From assembly GCF_016598485.1 (NCBI RefSeq), contig NZ_JAEMUW010000001.1:429894-493893 (forward strand): DNA of 64,000 bases, read 5' to 3'. This stretch comes from Micromonospora coerulea (GTDB lineage: Bacteria > Actinomycetota > Actinomycetes > Mycobacteriales > Micromonosporaceae). Under the pieces are notes generated by a model that worked only from the letters and a program-made list of their open reading frames with translations, did no database searches and had not been told where the DNA came from. Positions 34,404-42,609 of the stretch are shown here, piece by piece. The stretch's first letter is position 1, and the number at the start of each line of letters is the position of its first letter. The position numbers and the translations under genes were made by a program.

Positions 34404-35648
34404 GTGTCACCCACCCTTTCGGTCCTCGTCCGCAACCGCGACTTCCGCAACCTCTTCCTCGCCGAGCTGGTGGTCTTCGGGGCCGACTGGTTCGTCATGG
34501 TGCCCCTGCTGGTGCTCCTGCCTCAGCTGACCGGCAGCGGGGTGTGGGGTGCGCTGGTGCTCGCCGTGGACACCGGCACGGTGGCGCTGATGCTGCCGTA
34601 CACCGGCACCATCGCGGACCGGTTCGACCGCCGGAAGATCATGATGGTGGCCAACGTCGCCGCCCTGGCCGCCGTCCTGCTGCTGCTCGGCGTCCGCAGC
34701 GCCGGCACGGCCTGGCTGGCGATGGTGGCGATCGGCGCCGTCGCGGTGGCGAAGGCCTTCTACTCGCCCGCCGCCCAGGCCGCCCTGCCCAACGTGCTCG
34801 ACCCGGAAGACCTCGCCGCCGGCAACGCCGTCGCGGGGTCCGCCTGGGGCACCATGACGGTCGTCGGCGCCTCGCTCGGCGGCATCCTGAGTGCCGCCGC
34901 CGGCCCGTACGCCTGCTTCTGGGTGGCGGCGGCCGGCCTGGCGCTCGCGGCGGGCCTGGCCACGCTGATCCGCCGGCCGTTGCAGTCTCCCCGGGAGCCC
35001 GGCGGCCCGGTGCAGCGCACCTGGCCGGCGATCCGGGAGGCGCTGGGCTACATCGGCCACCGGCCCCGGGTGCTGGCGCTGGTCACCGTGAAGTCGGCGG
35101 TCGGGCTGGGCAACGGGGTGCTGACCGTGTTCCCGCTGCTCGCCGGCGTGTACGGGGTCGGCGCCGTCGGCGCCGGCCTGCTCTTCGCGTCCCGGGGTGC
35201 GGGCGCCCTGGTCGGGCCGATCCTGATGCGGCGGGTGCTCACCAACCGGGTCTGGCTGCTGCCCGGCCTCGCCCTGTCGATGTCCCTGTACGGCCTGGCC
35301 TACCTGGGCGGCTCGGTGGTCAGCTGGTTCCCGCTGGTGCTGGTGCTCGTCTTCCTCGCCCACTTCGGCGGCGGCAGCAACTGGGTGCTCTCCAACTACG
35401 CCCTCCAGGGTGAGGTGCCGGACCGGTTGCGCGGGCGGGTCTTCGCGACCGACATGATGCTGGCGACGCTGGCCATCTCGGTCAGCCAGCTGGTGGTGGC
35501 CCTGGTGGTGGACGCGGTGAGCGAGCGGACCGTGCTGGCCGGCTGCGGGCTGGTCACCCTGGTGTACGCGGTCGGCTGGCGGCTGGCCACCCGCCGGCTG
35601 TCCCTCAGCGACCCGACGACCGAGCCGGAGCCGACCCGCACCTCCTGA
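34404..35648 (+). CDS. MFS transporter (DHA3-like)
   Basis: This 414-residue protein has about 12 membrane segments. It opens FRNLFLAELVVFGADWFVMVPLLVLLPQLTG and has the loop 2-3 motif GTIADRFDRRKIMM, followed by KAFYSPAAQAALPNVLDPEDLAAGNAV, typical of DHA3-type exporters such as EntS. The second half includes EVPDRLRGRVFATDMM. GTG 34404 is six bases after a -10-like hexamer. Substrate unknown: siderophores or macrolides are typical for relatives. It sits between the RND gene and thrB. Confidence 0.85.
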   Translation: MSPTLSVLVRNRDFRNLFLAELVVFGADWFVMVPLLVLLPQLTGSGVWGALVLAVDTGTVALMLPYTGTIADRFDRRKIMMVANVAALAAVLLLLGVRSAGTAWLAMVAIGAVAVAKAFYSPAAQAALPNVLDPEDLAAGNAVAGSAWGTMTVVGASLGGILSAAAGPYACFWVAAAGLALAAGLATLIRRPLQSPREPGGPVQRTWPAIREALGYIGHRPRVLALVTVKSAVGLGNGVLTVFPLLAGVYGVGAVGAGLLFASRGAGALVGPILMRRVLTNRVWLLPGLALSMSLYGLAYLGGSVVSWFPLVLVLVFLAHFGGGSNWVLSNYALQGEVPDRLRGRVFATDMMLATLAISVSQLVVALVVDAVSERTVLAGCGLVTLVYAVGWRLATRRLSLSDPTTEPEPTRTS

Positions 35649-35698
35649 CGCCAGTCCCATGGGTCGGGCGGACCGTCGGCGATGTCGGCCCGGAGCCC

Positions 35699-35704
35699 TA
35701 GCAT
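35699..35704 (+). promoter_or_regulatory. -10 element of a leaderless thrB promoter
   Basis: TAGCAT, six bases (GAGCCG), then GTG 35711. It gives thrB its own promoter now that it is separated from hom-thrC. Confidence 0.5.
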
Positions 35705-35710
35705 GAGCCG

Positions 35711-36655
35711 GTGCCGATGACTTTCACCTCCGGTCCCGTCCGGGTCCGGGTGCCCGCGACCAGCGCGAACCTGGGCCCGGGTTTCGACGCGTTCGGGCTG
35801 GCACTGGGGCTCTACGACGACGTGGCGGCCGAGGTGACCTCGGGCGACGTGCGGGTGACGGTCACCGGGGAGGGGGCCGGCGCGCTCCCCGCCGGAGAGC
35901 GGCACCTGGTCGTGACCTCCATGCGGGCCGCCTTCGACGTGCTGGGCGGGCAGCCGCCGGGCCTGGCGCTGGAGTGCGTCAACCGGATCCCGCAGGCCCG
36001 CGGCCTGGGTTCCTCCTCGGCGGCCATCGTCGCCGGCGTGCTGCTGGCCCGCGCGCTGGTCGACGACGGCGCCGCGCGGCTCGACGACGACGCGGCGTTG
36101 CGGCTGGCCGCGGAGATCGAGGGGCACCCCGACAACGTGGCGCCCTGCCTGCTCGGCGGCTTCACCATCGCCTGGACCGAGCCGTCGGGGGCGCGGGCGG
36201 TGTCGCTGGCCGTCGCCGACGGTGTCCGACCGACCGTCTTCGTGCCCGCCGTACGAGGCCTGACGGCCACCGCGCGGGCGGCCCTGCCGGCGACGGTGCC
36301 GCACGCCGACGCCGCGCTGAACGCGGGCCGGGCGGCGCTGCTGGTGCACGCGCTGACCGCGGCGCCGGAGCTGCTGCTGCCGGCCACCGTCGACCGGCTG
36401 CACCAGGACTACCGGGCCGCCGGGATGCCGGCCACCGACGCCCTGGTCAGCGTGCTGCGCGAGGCTGGTGTGGCGGCTGTGGTCAGTGGGGCGGGCCCGA
36501 CGGTGCTGGCCCTGACCGAGGTGTCGGAGGGCTTCGACGCGGGAACAGACTGGCAGCTCCGACAGTTGCCGATAGATGTCAGCGGTGCCCGGGTCGCCCG
36601 GGGTAGACTTGGACACGCCGAGCGGGACCCTGTTGCCGCAGGTCGGAAGAGTTGA
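35711..36655 (+). CDS. thrB: Homoserine kinase
   Basis: This 314-residue GHMP kinase phosphorylates homoserine to O-phosphohomoserine, the substrate of ThrC. It has the N-terminal VRVPATSANLGPGFDAFGLALGLYD, the ATP-binding glycine/serine loop IPQARGLGSSSAAIVAG (about 93-109), EGHPDNVAPCLLGGF and the C-terminal SGAGPTVLAL motif. Full length for the family. The start is GTG 35711 (an ATG at 35717 is possible). Its last codons overlap the region carrying two TAGACT boxes, which may serve rho. Confidence 0.96.
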   Translation: MPMTFTSGPVRVRVPATSANLGPGFDAFGLALGLYDDVAAEVTSGDVRVTVTGEGAGALPAGERHLVVTSMRAAFDVLGGQPPGLALECVNRIPQARGLGSSSAAIVAGVLLARALVDDGAARLDDDAALRLAAEIEGHPDNVAPCLLGGFTIAWTEPSGARAVSLAVADGVRPTVFVPAVRGLTATARAALPATVPHADAALNAGRAALLVHALTAAPELLLPATVDRLHQDYRAAGMPATDALVSVLREAGVAAVVSGAGPTVLALTEVSEGFDAGTDWQLRQLPIDVSGARVARGRLGHAERDPVAAGRKS

Positions 36656-36949
36656 TTACGCTCTAGACTTAGCACAGCCGCGAAGCATGCGATCTCCTGC
36701 GGGTCGGCGCACCCCCGAAGCTCTCGGCGGTCAGCCCGTCACCCCTGCCAAAGGCCCACGCCGCACCGCAGTTTCCACAGGTCGCCGCAGACGGCGAGAC
36801 CTGCTCACCGATGTTGGTGAGTCGGGAAACCGACCGGCTGCTGTGTCACAGACTCCCGCGACGCGTCATGCGAGGCGGGTGCACCGAGGCCGCCCGGCCA
36901 CCTGGTTTTCGACTCCGGGCAGTCCCGGCCTATCGAGGGAAGGAATCCA
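36656..36949 (+). promoter_or_regulatory. Long rho leader with possible promoter
   Basis: About 290 bases separate thrB and rho and hold no convincing gene. TAGACT at 36664-36669 is a good -10 box but lacks a clear -35 (17 bases up is GGTCGG); another TAGACT lies at 36604-36609 inside thrB. A leader of some 280 bases would result, a place for Rho autoregulation as known in other bacteria. GAGGGAAGG at 36935-36943 is the ribosome site. Confidence 0.4.
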
Positions 36950-38923
36950 TTGAGCGACACCACCGACGTGACGTCGGATGTTTCCAACGTCGCTGGCGAT
37001 GCCACCACCGCCGCCCCCACACGCCGTCGGCGCAGCGGTACCGGCCTGTCGGCGATGCTGCTGCCAGAGCTGCAGAGCCTGGCCGCGTCGCTCGGTATCT
37101 CCGGTACGGCTCGCATGCGCAAGGGCGAGCTGATCAGCGCGATCACCGAGCGGCAGGGCGGCGCCGCCGCCGGGACCCCTCGACCGCGGGCCGAGGTCGC
37201 GGCCGCGGCCGCTCCGGCCCGGGAAGAGGTGCACGCCGAGGTGCCACAGGAGCGGGCTGAGACCGAGCGTCGCCCCGCCGAGCAGGCGCCGGCGGCTCCG
37301 GCCGCCGAGGTGACCGAGGGTCGTACCCGGACCCGTCGTGGCCGTGCTGCGACGACCGAGGCGCGTACCGAAGAGGCTCCGGCCGAGACCGGCGAGCGCG
37401 CCGAGCGTGGCGAGGGCCGCGGCGGCCGCGAGCGCGGTGCCGAGCGGGCCGAGCGTGTCGAGCGCGGTGCCGAGCGTGTCGAGCGCGGTGCCGAGCGTGG
37501 CGGTGACCGTGAGCGGGCTGAGCGCGGCGGCGAGCGCGGCGAGCGCACCGAGCGGGGCGAGCGCACCGAGCGGGGCGACCGCAACGACCGCAACGACCGC
37601 GGTGACCGCGGTGACCGCAACGACCGTGGCCAGCGCGCCGAGCGCGACAACGACTCTGACGACGACGGCGAGGGCGGCGGCCGGCGCGGCCGGCGCAGCC
37701 GGTTCCGGGACCGTCGGCGTGGCCGGGGCGACCGGGTCGAGGGCGTCAACGAGGGTGGCGGCCGCGAGCCGCAGGTCAGCGAGGACGACGTGCTCGTCCC
37801 GGTGGCCGGCATCATCGACGTGCTCGACAACTACGCCTTCGTCCGGACCACCGGCTACCTGGCCGGACCGAACGACGTCTACGTCTCGATGTCCCAGATC
37901 AAGAAGTACGGCCTGCGCCGCGGTGACGCGATCACCGGTGCGGTACGGGCGGCGGCCCGCGAGGGCGGCGAGCAGCGGCGCGACAAGTACAACCCGCTGG
38001 TCCGGCTCGACACCATCAACGGGATGGAGCCGGACGAGGCCAAGCGTCGGCCGGAGTTCTACAAGCTGACCCCGCTGTACCCGCAGGAGCGGCTGCGGCT
38101 GGAGACCGAGCCACACATCCTGACCACCCGGGTGATCGACCTGGTCATGCCGATCGGCAAGGGCCAGCGGGCGCTCATCGTCTCGCCGCCGAAGGCGGGT
38201 AAGACGATGGTGTTGCAGGCGATCGCGAACGCGATCACCCACAACAACCCGGAGTGCCACCTGATGGTGGTGCTGGTCGACGAGCGGCCCGAAGAGGTCA
38301 CCGACATGCAGCGGTCGGTGAAGGGCGAGGTCATCGCGGCCACGTTCGACCGTCCGCCGCAGGACCACACCACGGTGGCGGAGCTGGCGATCGAGCGCGC
38401 GAAGCGCCTGGTCGAGCTGGGCCACGACGTGGTCGTGCTGCTCGACTCGGTGACCCGGCTCGGTCGGTCGTACAACCTGGCGGCGCCGGCTTCCGGCCGG
38501 ATCATGTCGGGTGGTATCGATTCCACCGCGCTCTACCCGCCGAAGCGGTTCCTCGGCGCGGCCCGCAACATCGAGAACGGCGGCTCGCTGACCATCCTCG
38601 CCACCGCGCTGGTGGAGACCGGGTCCATGGCGGACACGGTCATCTTCGAGGAGTTCAAGGGCACCGGTAACGCCGAGCTCAAGCTGGACCGGAAGATCGC
38701 CGACAAGCGGGTCTTCCCGGCGATCGACATCAACCCCTCCGGCACCCGCAAGGAGGAGGTCCTGCTCGCGCCGGAGGAGCTGGCGATCATCCACAAGCTC
38801 CGCAAGGTGCTGCACTCGCTGGACTCGCAGGCGGCGCTCGACCTGCTGCTGGACCGCCTCAAGCAGTCCCGCACCAACATCGAGTTCCTGATGCAGATCG
38901 CGAAGTCCACGCCGGGGGAGTGA
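36950..38923 (+). CDS. rho: Transcription termination factor Rho
   Basis: This 657-residue hexameric RNA helicase ends transcription. A Rho_N helical domain (residues about 32-68) is separated from the RNA-binding cold-shock domain (281-335, VLVPVAGIIDVLDNYAFVRTTGYLAG) by a disordered insertion of about 205 residues. That insertion is full of Glu-Arg, Arg-Gly-Asp and Arg-Asn-Asp repeats. The ATPase core has Walker A PPKAGKTM (413-420), VLVDERPEEVTDMQRS and VVVLLDSVTRLGRSYN. Such insertions are typical of actinobacterial Rho and broaden RNA binding on GC-rich transcripts. The start is TTG 36950, supported by GAGGGAAGG. The DNA of the insertion (about 37400-37640) is repetitive. Confidence 0.96.
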   Translation: MSDTTDVTSDVSNVAGDATTAAPTRRRRSGTGLSAMLLPELQSLAASLGISGTARMRKGELISAITERQGGAAAGTPRPRAEVAAAAAPAREEVHAEVPQERAETERRPAEQAPAAPAAEVTEGRTRTRRGRAATTEARTEEAPAETGERAERGEGRGGRERGAERAERVERGAERVERGAERGGDRERAERGGERGERTERGERTERGDRNDRNDRGDRGDRNDRGQRAERDNDSDDDGEGGGRRGRRSRFRDRRRGRGDRVEGVNEGGGREPQVSEDDVLVPVAGIIDVLDNYAFVRTTGYLAGPNDVYVSMSQIKKYGLRRGDAITGAVRAAAREGGEQRRDKYNPLVRLDTINGMEPDEAKRRPEFYKLTPLYPQERLRLETEPHILTTRVIDLVMPIGKGQRALIVSPPKAGKTMVLQAIANAITHNNPECHLMVVLVDERPEEVTDMQRSVKGEVIAATFDRPPQDHTTVAELAIERAKRLVELGHDVVVLLDSVTRLGRSYNLAAPASGRIMSGGIDSTALYPPKRFLGAARNIENGGSLTILATALVETGSMADTVIFEEFKGTGNAELKLDRKIADKRVFPAIDINPSGTRKEEVLLAPEELAIIHKLRKVLHSLDSQAALDLLLDRLKQSRTNIEFLMQIAKSTPGE

Positions 38924-38944
38924 CCTCCGCCCGGTAGGAGCGAC

Positions 38945-38978
38945 GAGAAGGGCACGGCCGGCCGGCCGTGCCCTTCTC
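38945..38978 (+). terminator. Terminator after rho
   Basis: A perfect 34-base palindrome with 17-base arms (GAGAAGGGCACGGCCGG and its complement), 22 bases past the rho stop. Confidence 0.8.
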
Positions 38979-39027
38979 CGTGTCCGGGCCAGGCCGGTCG
39001 GCATCGGTTACGGCCCGCGGCACCTCT

Positions 39028-39094
39028 GAAGTTTTCCTTCGGTTCAACCGTCGACTCTTGAAACTTCTGTTCAGGATCGGGTTGACTGTCGTCC
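39028..39094 (+). promoter_or_regulatory. Upstream region of the exoprotein gene with inverted repeat
   Basis: GAAGTTT (39028-39034) and AAACTTC (39061-39067) form an inverted repeat in an A+T-richer stretch. GTTCA occurs at 39042 and 39069. Regulation by phosphate was considered but the spacing does not match a standard PHO box. No clear Shine-Dalgarno precedes ATG 39095. Confidence 0.35.
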
Positions 39095-42000
39095 ATGCGT
39101 ACCCGCAGTCGATCCGTCCGTCTCCTCGGCGTCCTGCTGCTGACGCCGCTGCTCGGCCTCCCCGGACCGGCCCCGGCCGTCCTCGCGGCGTCCGCCGGCG
39201 GCACCCGCACGGCCGCCGAGGACGCCCCCGCCGCCTCGTCCTATCCCGCCTCCGCAGTGGCGCTGGCCGGCGAGGCCCGCGTCGAGCCGGCCGGCGGTCT
39301 GGAGACCGCGAAGAGCACTCGCCCGGTCGCTCCCGGGCTCGACCTCACCTCCTTCGACCGGTACGACGCCGACGGCTGGCTGCGCGCCGACGCGCTCACC
39401 GCCAACCTCTCCGGCGCCGTGACCGTCGACTACGTCAACTCCGGCGCAGTCACCCGGGACGAGCCGCTGCGAGCCGCGGTGGACCACTCGCGGGCGGTCG
39501 CCGCCGTCAACGGCGACTTCTTCGACATCAACAACTCCGGTGCCGCCCAGGGTGTCGGCATCCGCTCCGGGGAACTGGTCCAGTCGCCGATCGCCGGCCA
39601 CCCCAACGCCGCCGCGATCAGCGCGGAAGGGCTGGGCCGGGTCATCCAGGTCGGCTTCGAGGGCACCGCCACGCTGCCCGCCGGGCCGGCGCCGCTGACC
39701 CAGTTCAACAACATGGTGCAGCGGGACGGCATCGGCGTCTTCACCCCGCTCTGGGGCTCGTACCCCCGCACCCGGGCGGTCGACGGCGCGGCCCGGGTCG
39801 TCGAGGTCGCGGTGACCGGCGGCCGAGTCGCGGCCGTGACCACCGCCGCCGGCGACGGACCGATCCCGGCCGGGACGACCCTGCTGCTGGGCCGGGACGC
39901 CGGCGCGGACACGCTCGCCGCGCTGCGCCCCGGTGACCCGGTCGACGTGGCCTGGCGGCCGAAGGCGTCCGACGGCGGGAGCCTGCGCGCCGCGGTCGGC
40001 GGCGGCAACGTGCTGGTCCGCGACGGGGTGGTGCAGAGCATCGCCGACCCGACCCTCGCGCCGCGCACCTCGGTCGGGTTTTCCGCCGACGGACGCAAAA
40101 TGATCATGTTGACGGTGGACGGCCGACAGGTGGACAGCCGCGGCGTCACCCAGACCGAGCTGGGCCGGATGATGGTCGAGCTGGGCGCGGACACCGCGCT
40201 GAACCTCGACGGCGGGGGCTCCTCGACCCTGCTCGCCCGGGAACCGGGCGCGGCCACGGTGCAGGTGGAGAACAGTCCGTCGGACGGCACCGAGCGTCCC
40301 GTCCCCAACGGGCTGGCCATCTACGCCCCCCAGGGCAGCGGCCGGCTCACCGGGTACTGGCTGGAGACCGCCAGCGACCCGACCGCCGCACCCGGGGTCG
40401 CCCCGATCCGCGGTGGCCGCCCGGACCGGGTCTTCCCCGGCCTGACCCGCCGGCTCACCGCCGCCGGCTACGACGAGACGTACGGCCCGGCCGCCGGGAC
40501 GCCGAGCTGGCGGGCCAACCCGGCCGCGCACGGCACGGTGGACGACGACGGCGTCTTCCGGGCGGGGGCGCCGGGTCGCAGCACCGTCACCGCCTGGCGG
40601 GACGAGGCCAGCGGGACCCTCGACCTCACCGTGCTCGGCTCACTGGACCGGATCGACTCCACTGTGGACCGGCTCGGCCTGAACCGGCAGGGCGACAGCG
40701 GACTCTTCGGGGTGGTCGGCTTCGACGCCGAGGGGAACACCGCGCCGATCGAGCCGGCCGACCTGAAGCTCGACTACGACCGGAACCTGCTCCAGGTCAC
40801 CCCCACCGCCGACGGCAACCTCTCCGTCACGGCGCTCGGTGGCAGCGGCTCCGGCCTGGTCACCGTCCGGGTCGGCGGCCGGACCACCGTGCTGCCGGTC
40901 ACCGTCGGCCTGACCGACGTGCCGGTCACCGGCTTCGACGACGCCGCCGCGTGGAAGTTCAGCCAGGCCCGGGCCAGCGGGGCGGTCGCCCCGGCGCCGG
41001 GCCACACCGGCCAGGGTCTCAAGCTGTCGTACGACTTCAGCCAGTCCACCGGCACCCGTGCCGCGTACGCCGACCCGCCGGCCTGGATCGAGGTGCCCGG
41101 CCAGCCGCAGGCGTTCGGCATGTGGATCCACGGCAACGGCAAGGGGGAGTGGCCGAGCCTGCACCTGCACGACGCCCAGGACACCCAGCACGTGCTGCGC
41201 GGCCCGTACGTCACCTGGACCGGCTGGAGGTACGTCGAGTTCGCGGTGCCGGCCGGCGTGCAGTACCCGGTCCGGGTCCGCCGGTTCTACGTGGCGGAGA
41301 CCAACCCGGCCGCGCAGTACACCAGCGAGATCGTCATCGACGACCTGGTGGCGAAGGTCCCCCCGACGGTCGAGGCGCCGCCCGAGCCGCCACGCACCGA
41401 CCGGGTGGTGCTCCGCGACGGCACGGTGGACGGCGCACCCTGGCGCTTCGCGGTGCTGTCCGACGCCCAGTTCGTCGCGGCCGACCCGGACAGCGACCTG
41501 GTCGCCCAGGCCCGCCGGACGCTCCGCGAGGTCAAGGCGGCGGAGCCGGACTTCCTGATCATCGACGGGGACTTCGTGGACACGGCGTACCCGGCCGACT
41601 TCGCCCTCGCCAGGCGGATCCTCGACGAGGAACTGGGCGACGAGCTGCCCTGGTACTACGTCCCCGGCAACCACGAGATCATGGGCGCCCCGATCACCAA
41701 CTTCCGGAACGTCTTCGGCGACACCTCGCGGGTCTTCGACCACGACGGCACCCGGTTCGTCACGCTGAACAGCTCCGCCGGCTCGCTGCGCGGCAGCGGC
41801 TTCGACCAGGTGCGGCTGCTCCGCGAGACGCTCGACTCCGCCGCCGCCGATCCGGCCGTCGGCTCGGTCGCCGTGCTCTTCCACCATCCCCCGCGCGATC
41901 CCAGCCCGGCCAAGGCCAGCCAGCTCGGCGACCGGAAGGAGGCGGCGCTGGTGGAGCAGTGGCTGGCCGACTTCCAGCACCGCACCGGCAAGGGGGCGCT

Positions 42001-42559
42001 CCTCGTCAACGGGCACGTCGGCACCTTCCACGCCGACCGGGTGGACGGCGTGCCGTACGTGATCAACGGCAACTCTGGCAAGAACCCGTCCACCCCGCCG
42101 CAGCTCGGCGGCTTCACCGGCTGGACCGAGTTCGGCGTCGACCCGGTCACCCCGCAGGAGGCCGAGCGGGCCCGGCGCGACCCGCTCGCCGAGGGGACCC
42201 GCTGGGTCGACGCGGAGTTCCATGCCCACGTCGACCGGCTGGCCCTGGCCGCGCCGGCCAGTGTGGCTCTCGGCGCTCCGGCCGCCGTCACCGCGACGCT
42301 GACCCAGCCCGGTGGGCGTACCGTGCCGGTGGCCGCCCCGGTCAGCGCCGACTGGTCGGGTTCGCCGAACCTGCACATCGGCCCGGCCGACGGAGTGAAG
42401 CCGTGGCACGTGGCCCGATTCGACCCGGCCTCCGGTGAGCTGACCGCGCTGCGACCGGACGAGCGGGTGGTGCTCGCGGTGACCGTCAACGGCGTCCACG
42501 CCGAAGCAACGGTCACCCTCGCGGCGGCGGCGACACCTGGGGAGGCACCCGCCGCCTGA
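39095..42559 (+). CDS. Secreted phosphodiester glycosidase (NAGPA)-metallophosphoesterase fusion
   Basis: This is a 1154-residue secreted protein. A signal peptide spans about 1-32 (SVRLLGVLLLTPLLGLPGPAPAVLA). An NAGPA/DUF2233 phosphodiester glycosidase domain spans about 90-412, with VNGDFFDINNSGAAQGVGI and ELGADTALNLDGGGSSTLLA. A middle region (420-770) has Ig/Big-like and carbohydrate-binding-like beta domains (SLHLHDAQDTQHVLRGPYVTWTGWRYVEF). A calcineurin-like phosphoesterase runs from about 780 to 1060: LSDAQF, IIDGDFVD, VPGNHE (about 857), FHHPP and NGHVGTFH supply the metal ligands. It likely uncovers sugar-phosphodiester groups on wall polymers or glycolipids and then removes phosphate (inference). 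It is inserted between rho and rpmE. Confidence 0.85.
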   Translation: MRTRSRSVRLLGVLLLTPLLGLPGPAPAVLAASAGGTRTAAEDAPAASSYPASAVALAGEARVEPAGGLETAKSTRPVAPGLDLTSFDRYDADGWLRADALTANLSGAVTVDYVNSGAVTRDEPLRAAVDHSRAVAAVNGDFFDINNSGAAQGVGIRSGELVQSPIAGHPNAAAISAEGLGRVIQVGFEGTATLPAGPAPLTQFNNMVQRDGIGVFTPLWGSYPRTRAVDGAARVVEVAVTGGRVAAVTTAAGDGPIPAGTTLLLGRDAGADTLAALRPGDPVDVAWRPKASDGGSLRAAVGGGNVLVRDGVVQSIADPTLAPRTSVGFSADGRKMIMLTVDGRQVDSRGVTQTELGRMMVELGADTALNLDGGGSSTLLAREPGAATVQVENSPSDGTERPVPNGLAIYAPQGSGRLTGYWLETASDPTAAPGVAPIRGGRPDRVFPGLTRRLTAAGYDETYGPAAGTPSWRANPAAHGTVDDDGVFRAGAPGRSTVTAWRDEASGTLDLTVLGSLDRIDSTVDRLGLNRQGDSGLFGVVGFDAEGNTAPIEPADLKLDYDRNLLQVTPTADGNLSVTALGGSGSGLVTVRVGGRTTVLPVTVGLTDVPVTGFDDAAAWKFSQARASGAVAPAPGHTGQGLKLSYDFSQSTGTRAAYADPPAWIEVPGQPQAFGMWIHGNGKGEWPSLHLHDAQDTQHVLRGPYVTWTGWRYVEFAVPAGVQYPVRVRRFYVAETNPAAQYTSEIVIDDLVAKVPPTVEAPPEPPRTDRVVLRDGTVDGAPWRFAVLSDAQFVAADPDSDLVAQARRTLREVKAAEPDFLIIDGDFVDTAYPADFALARRILDEELGDELPWYYVPGNHEIMGAPITNFRNVFGDTSRVFDHDGTRFVTLNSSAGSLRGSGFDQVRLLRETLDSAAADPAVGSVAVLFHHPPRDPSPAKASQLGDRKEAALVEQWLADFQHRTGKGALLVNGHVGTFHADRVDGVPYVINGNSGKNPSTPPQLGGFTGWTEFGVDPVTPQEAERARRDPLAEGTRWVDAEFHAHVDRLALAAPASVALGAPAAVTATLTQPGGRTVPVAAPVSADWSGSPNLHIGPADGVKPWHVARFDPASGELTALRPDERVVLAVTVNGVHAEATVTLAAAATPGEAPAA

Positions 42560-42564
42560 TCGTC

Positions 42565-42603
42565 GGCTCCGGGGCGCGTCGGGTCGTGCCGCGCCCCGGA
42601 GCC
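42565..42603. terminator. Bidirectional terminator between convergent genes
   Basis: GGCTCCGGGGCGCG (42565-42578) pairs perfectly with CGCGCCCCGGAGCC (42590-42603). Confidence 0.8.
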
Positions 42604-42609
42604 GGCCGG

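Noticed and set aside
37420..37640. Short tandem repeats resembling a minisatellite or CRISPR.
   Set aside because: They are in frame inside rho, encode charged repeats and have no regular spacers.
39042..39090. GTTCA boxes as a PHO box.
   Set aside because: Spacing (27 bases, then 12) does not fit the 11-base direct-repeat units of actinomycete PHO boxes.
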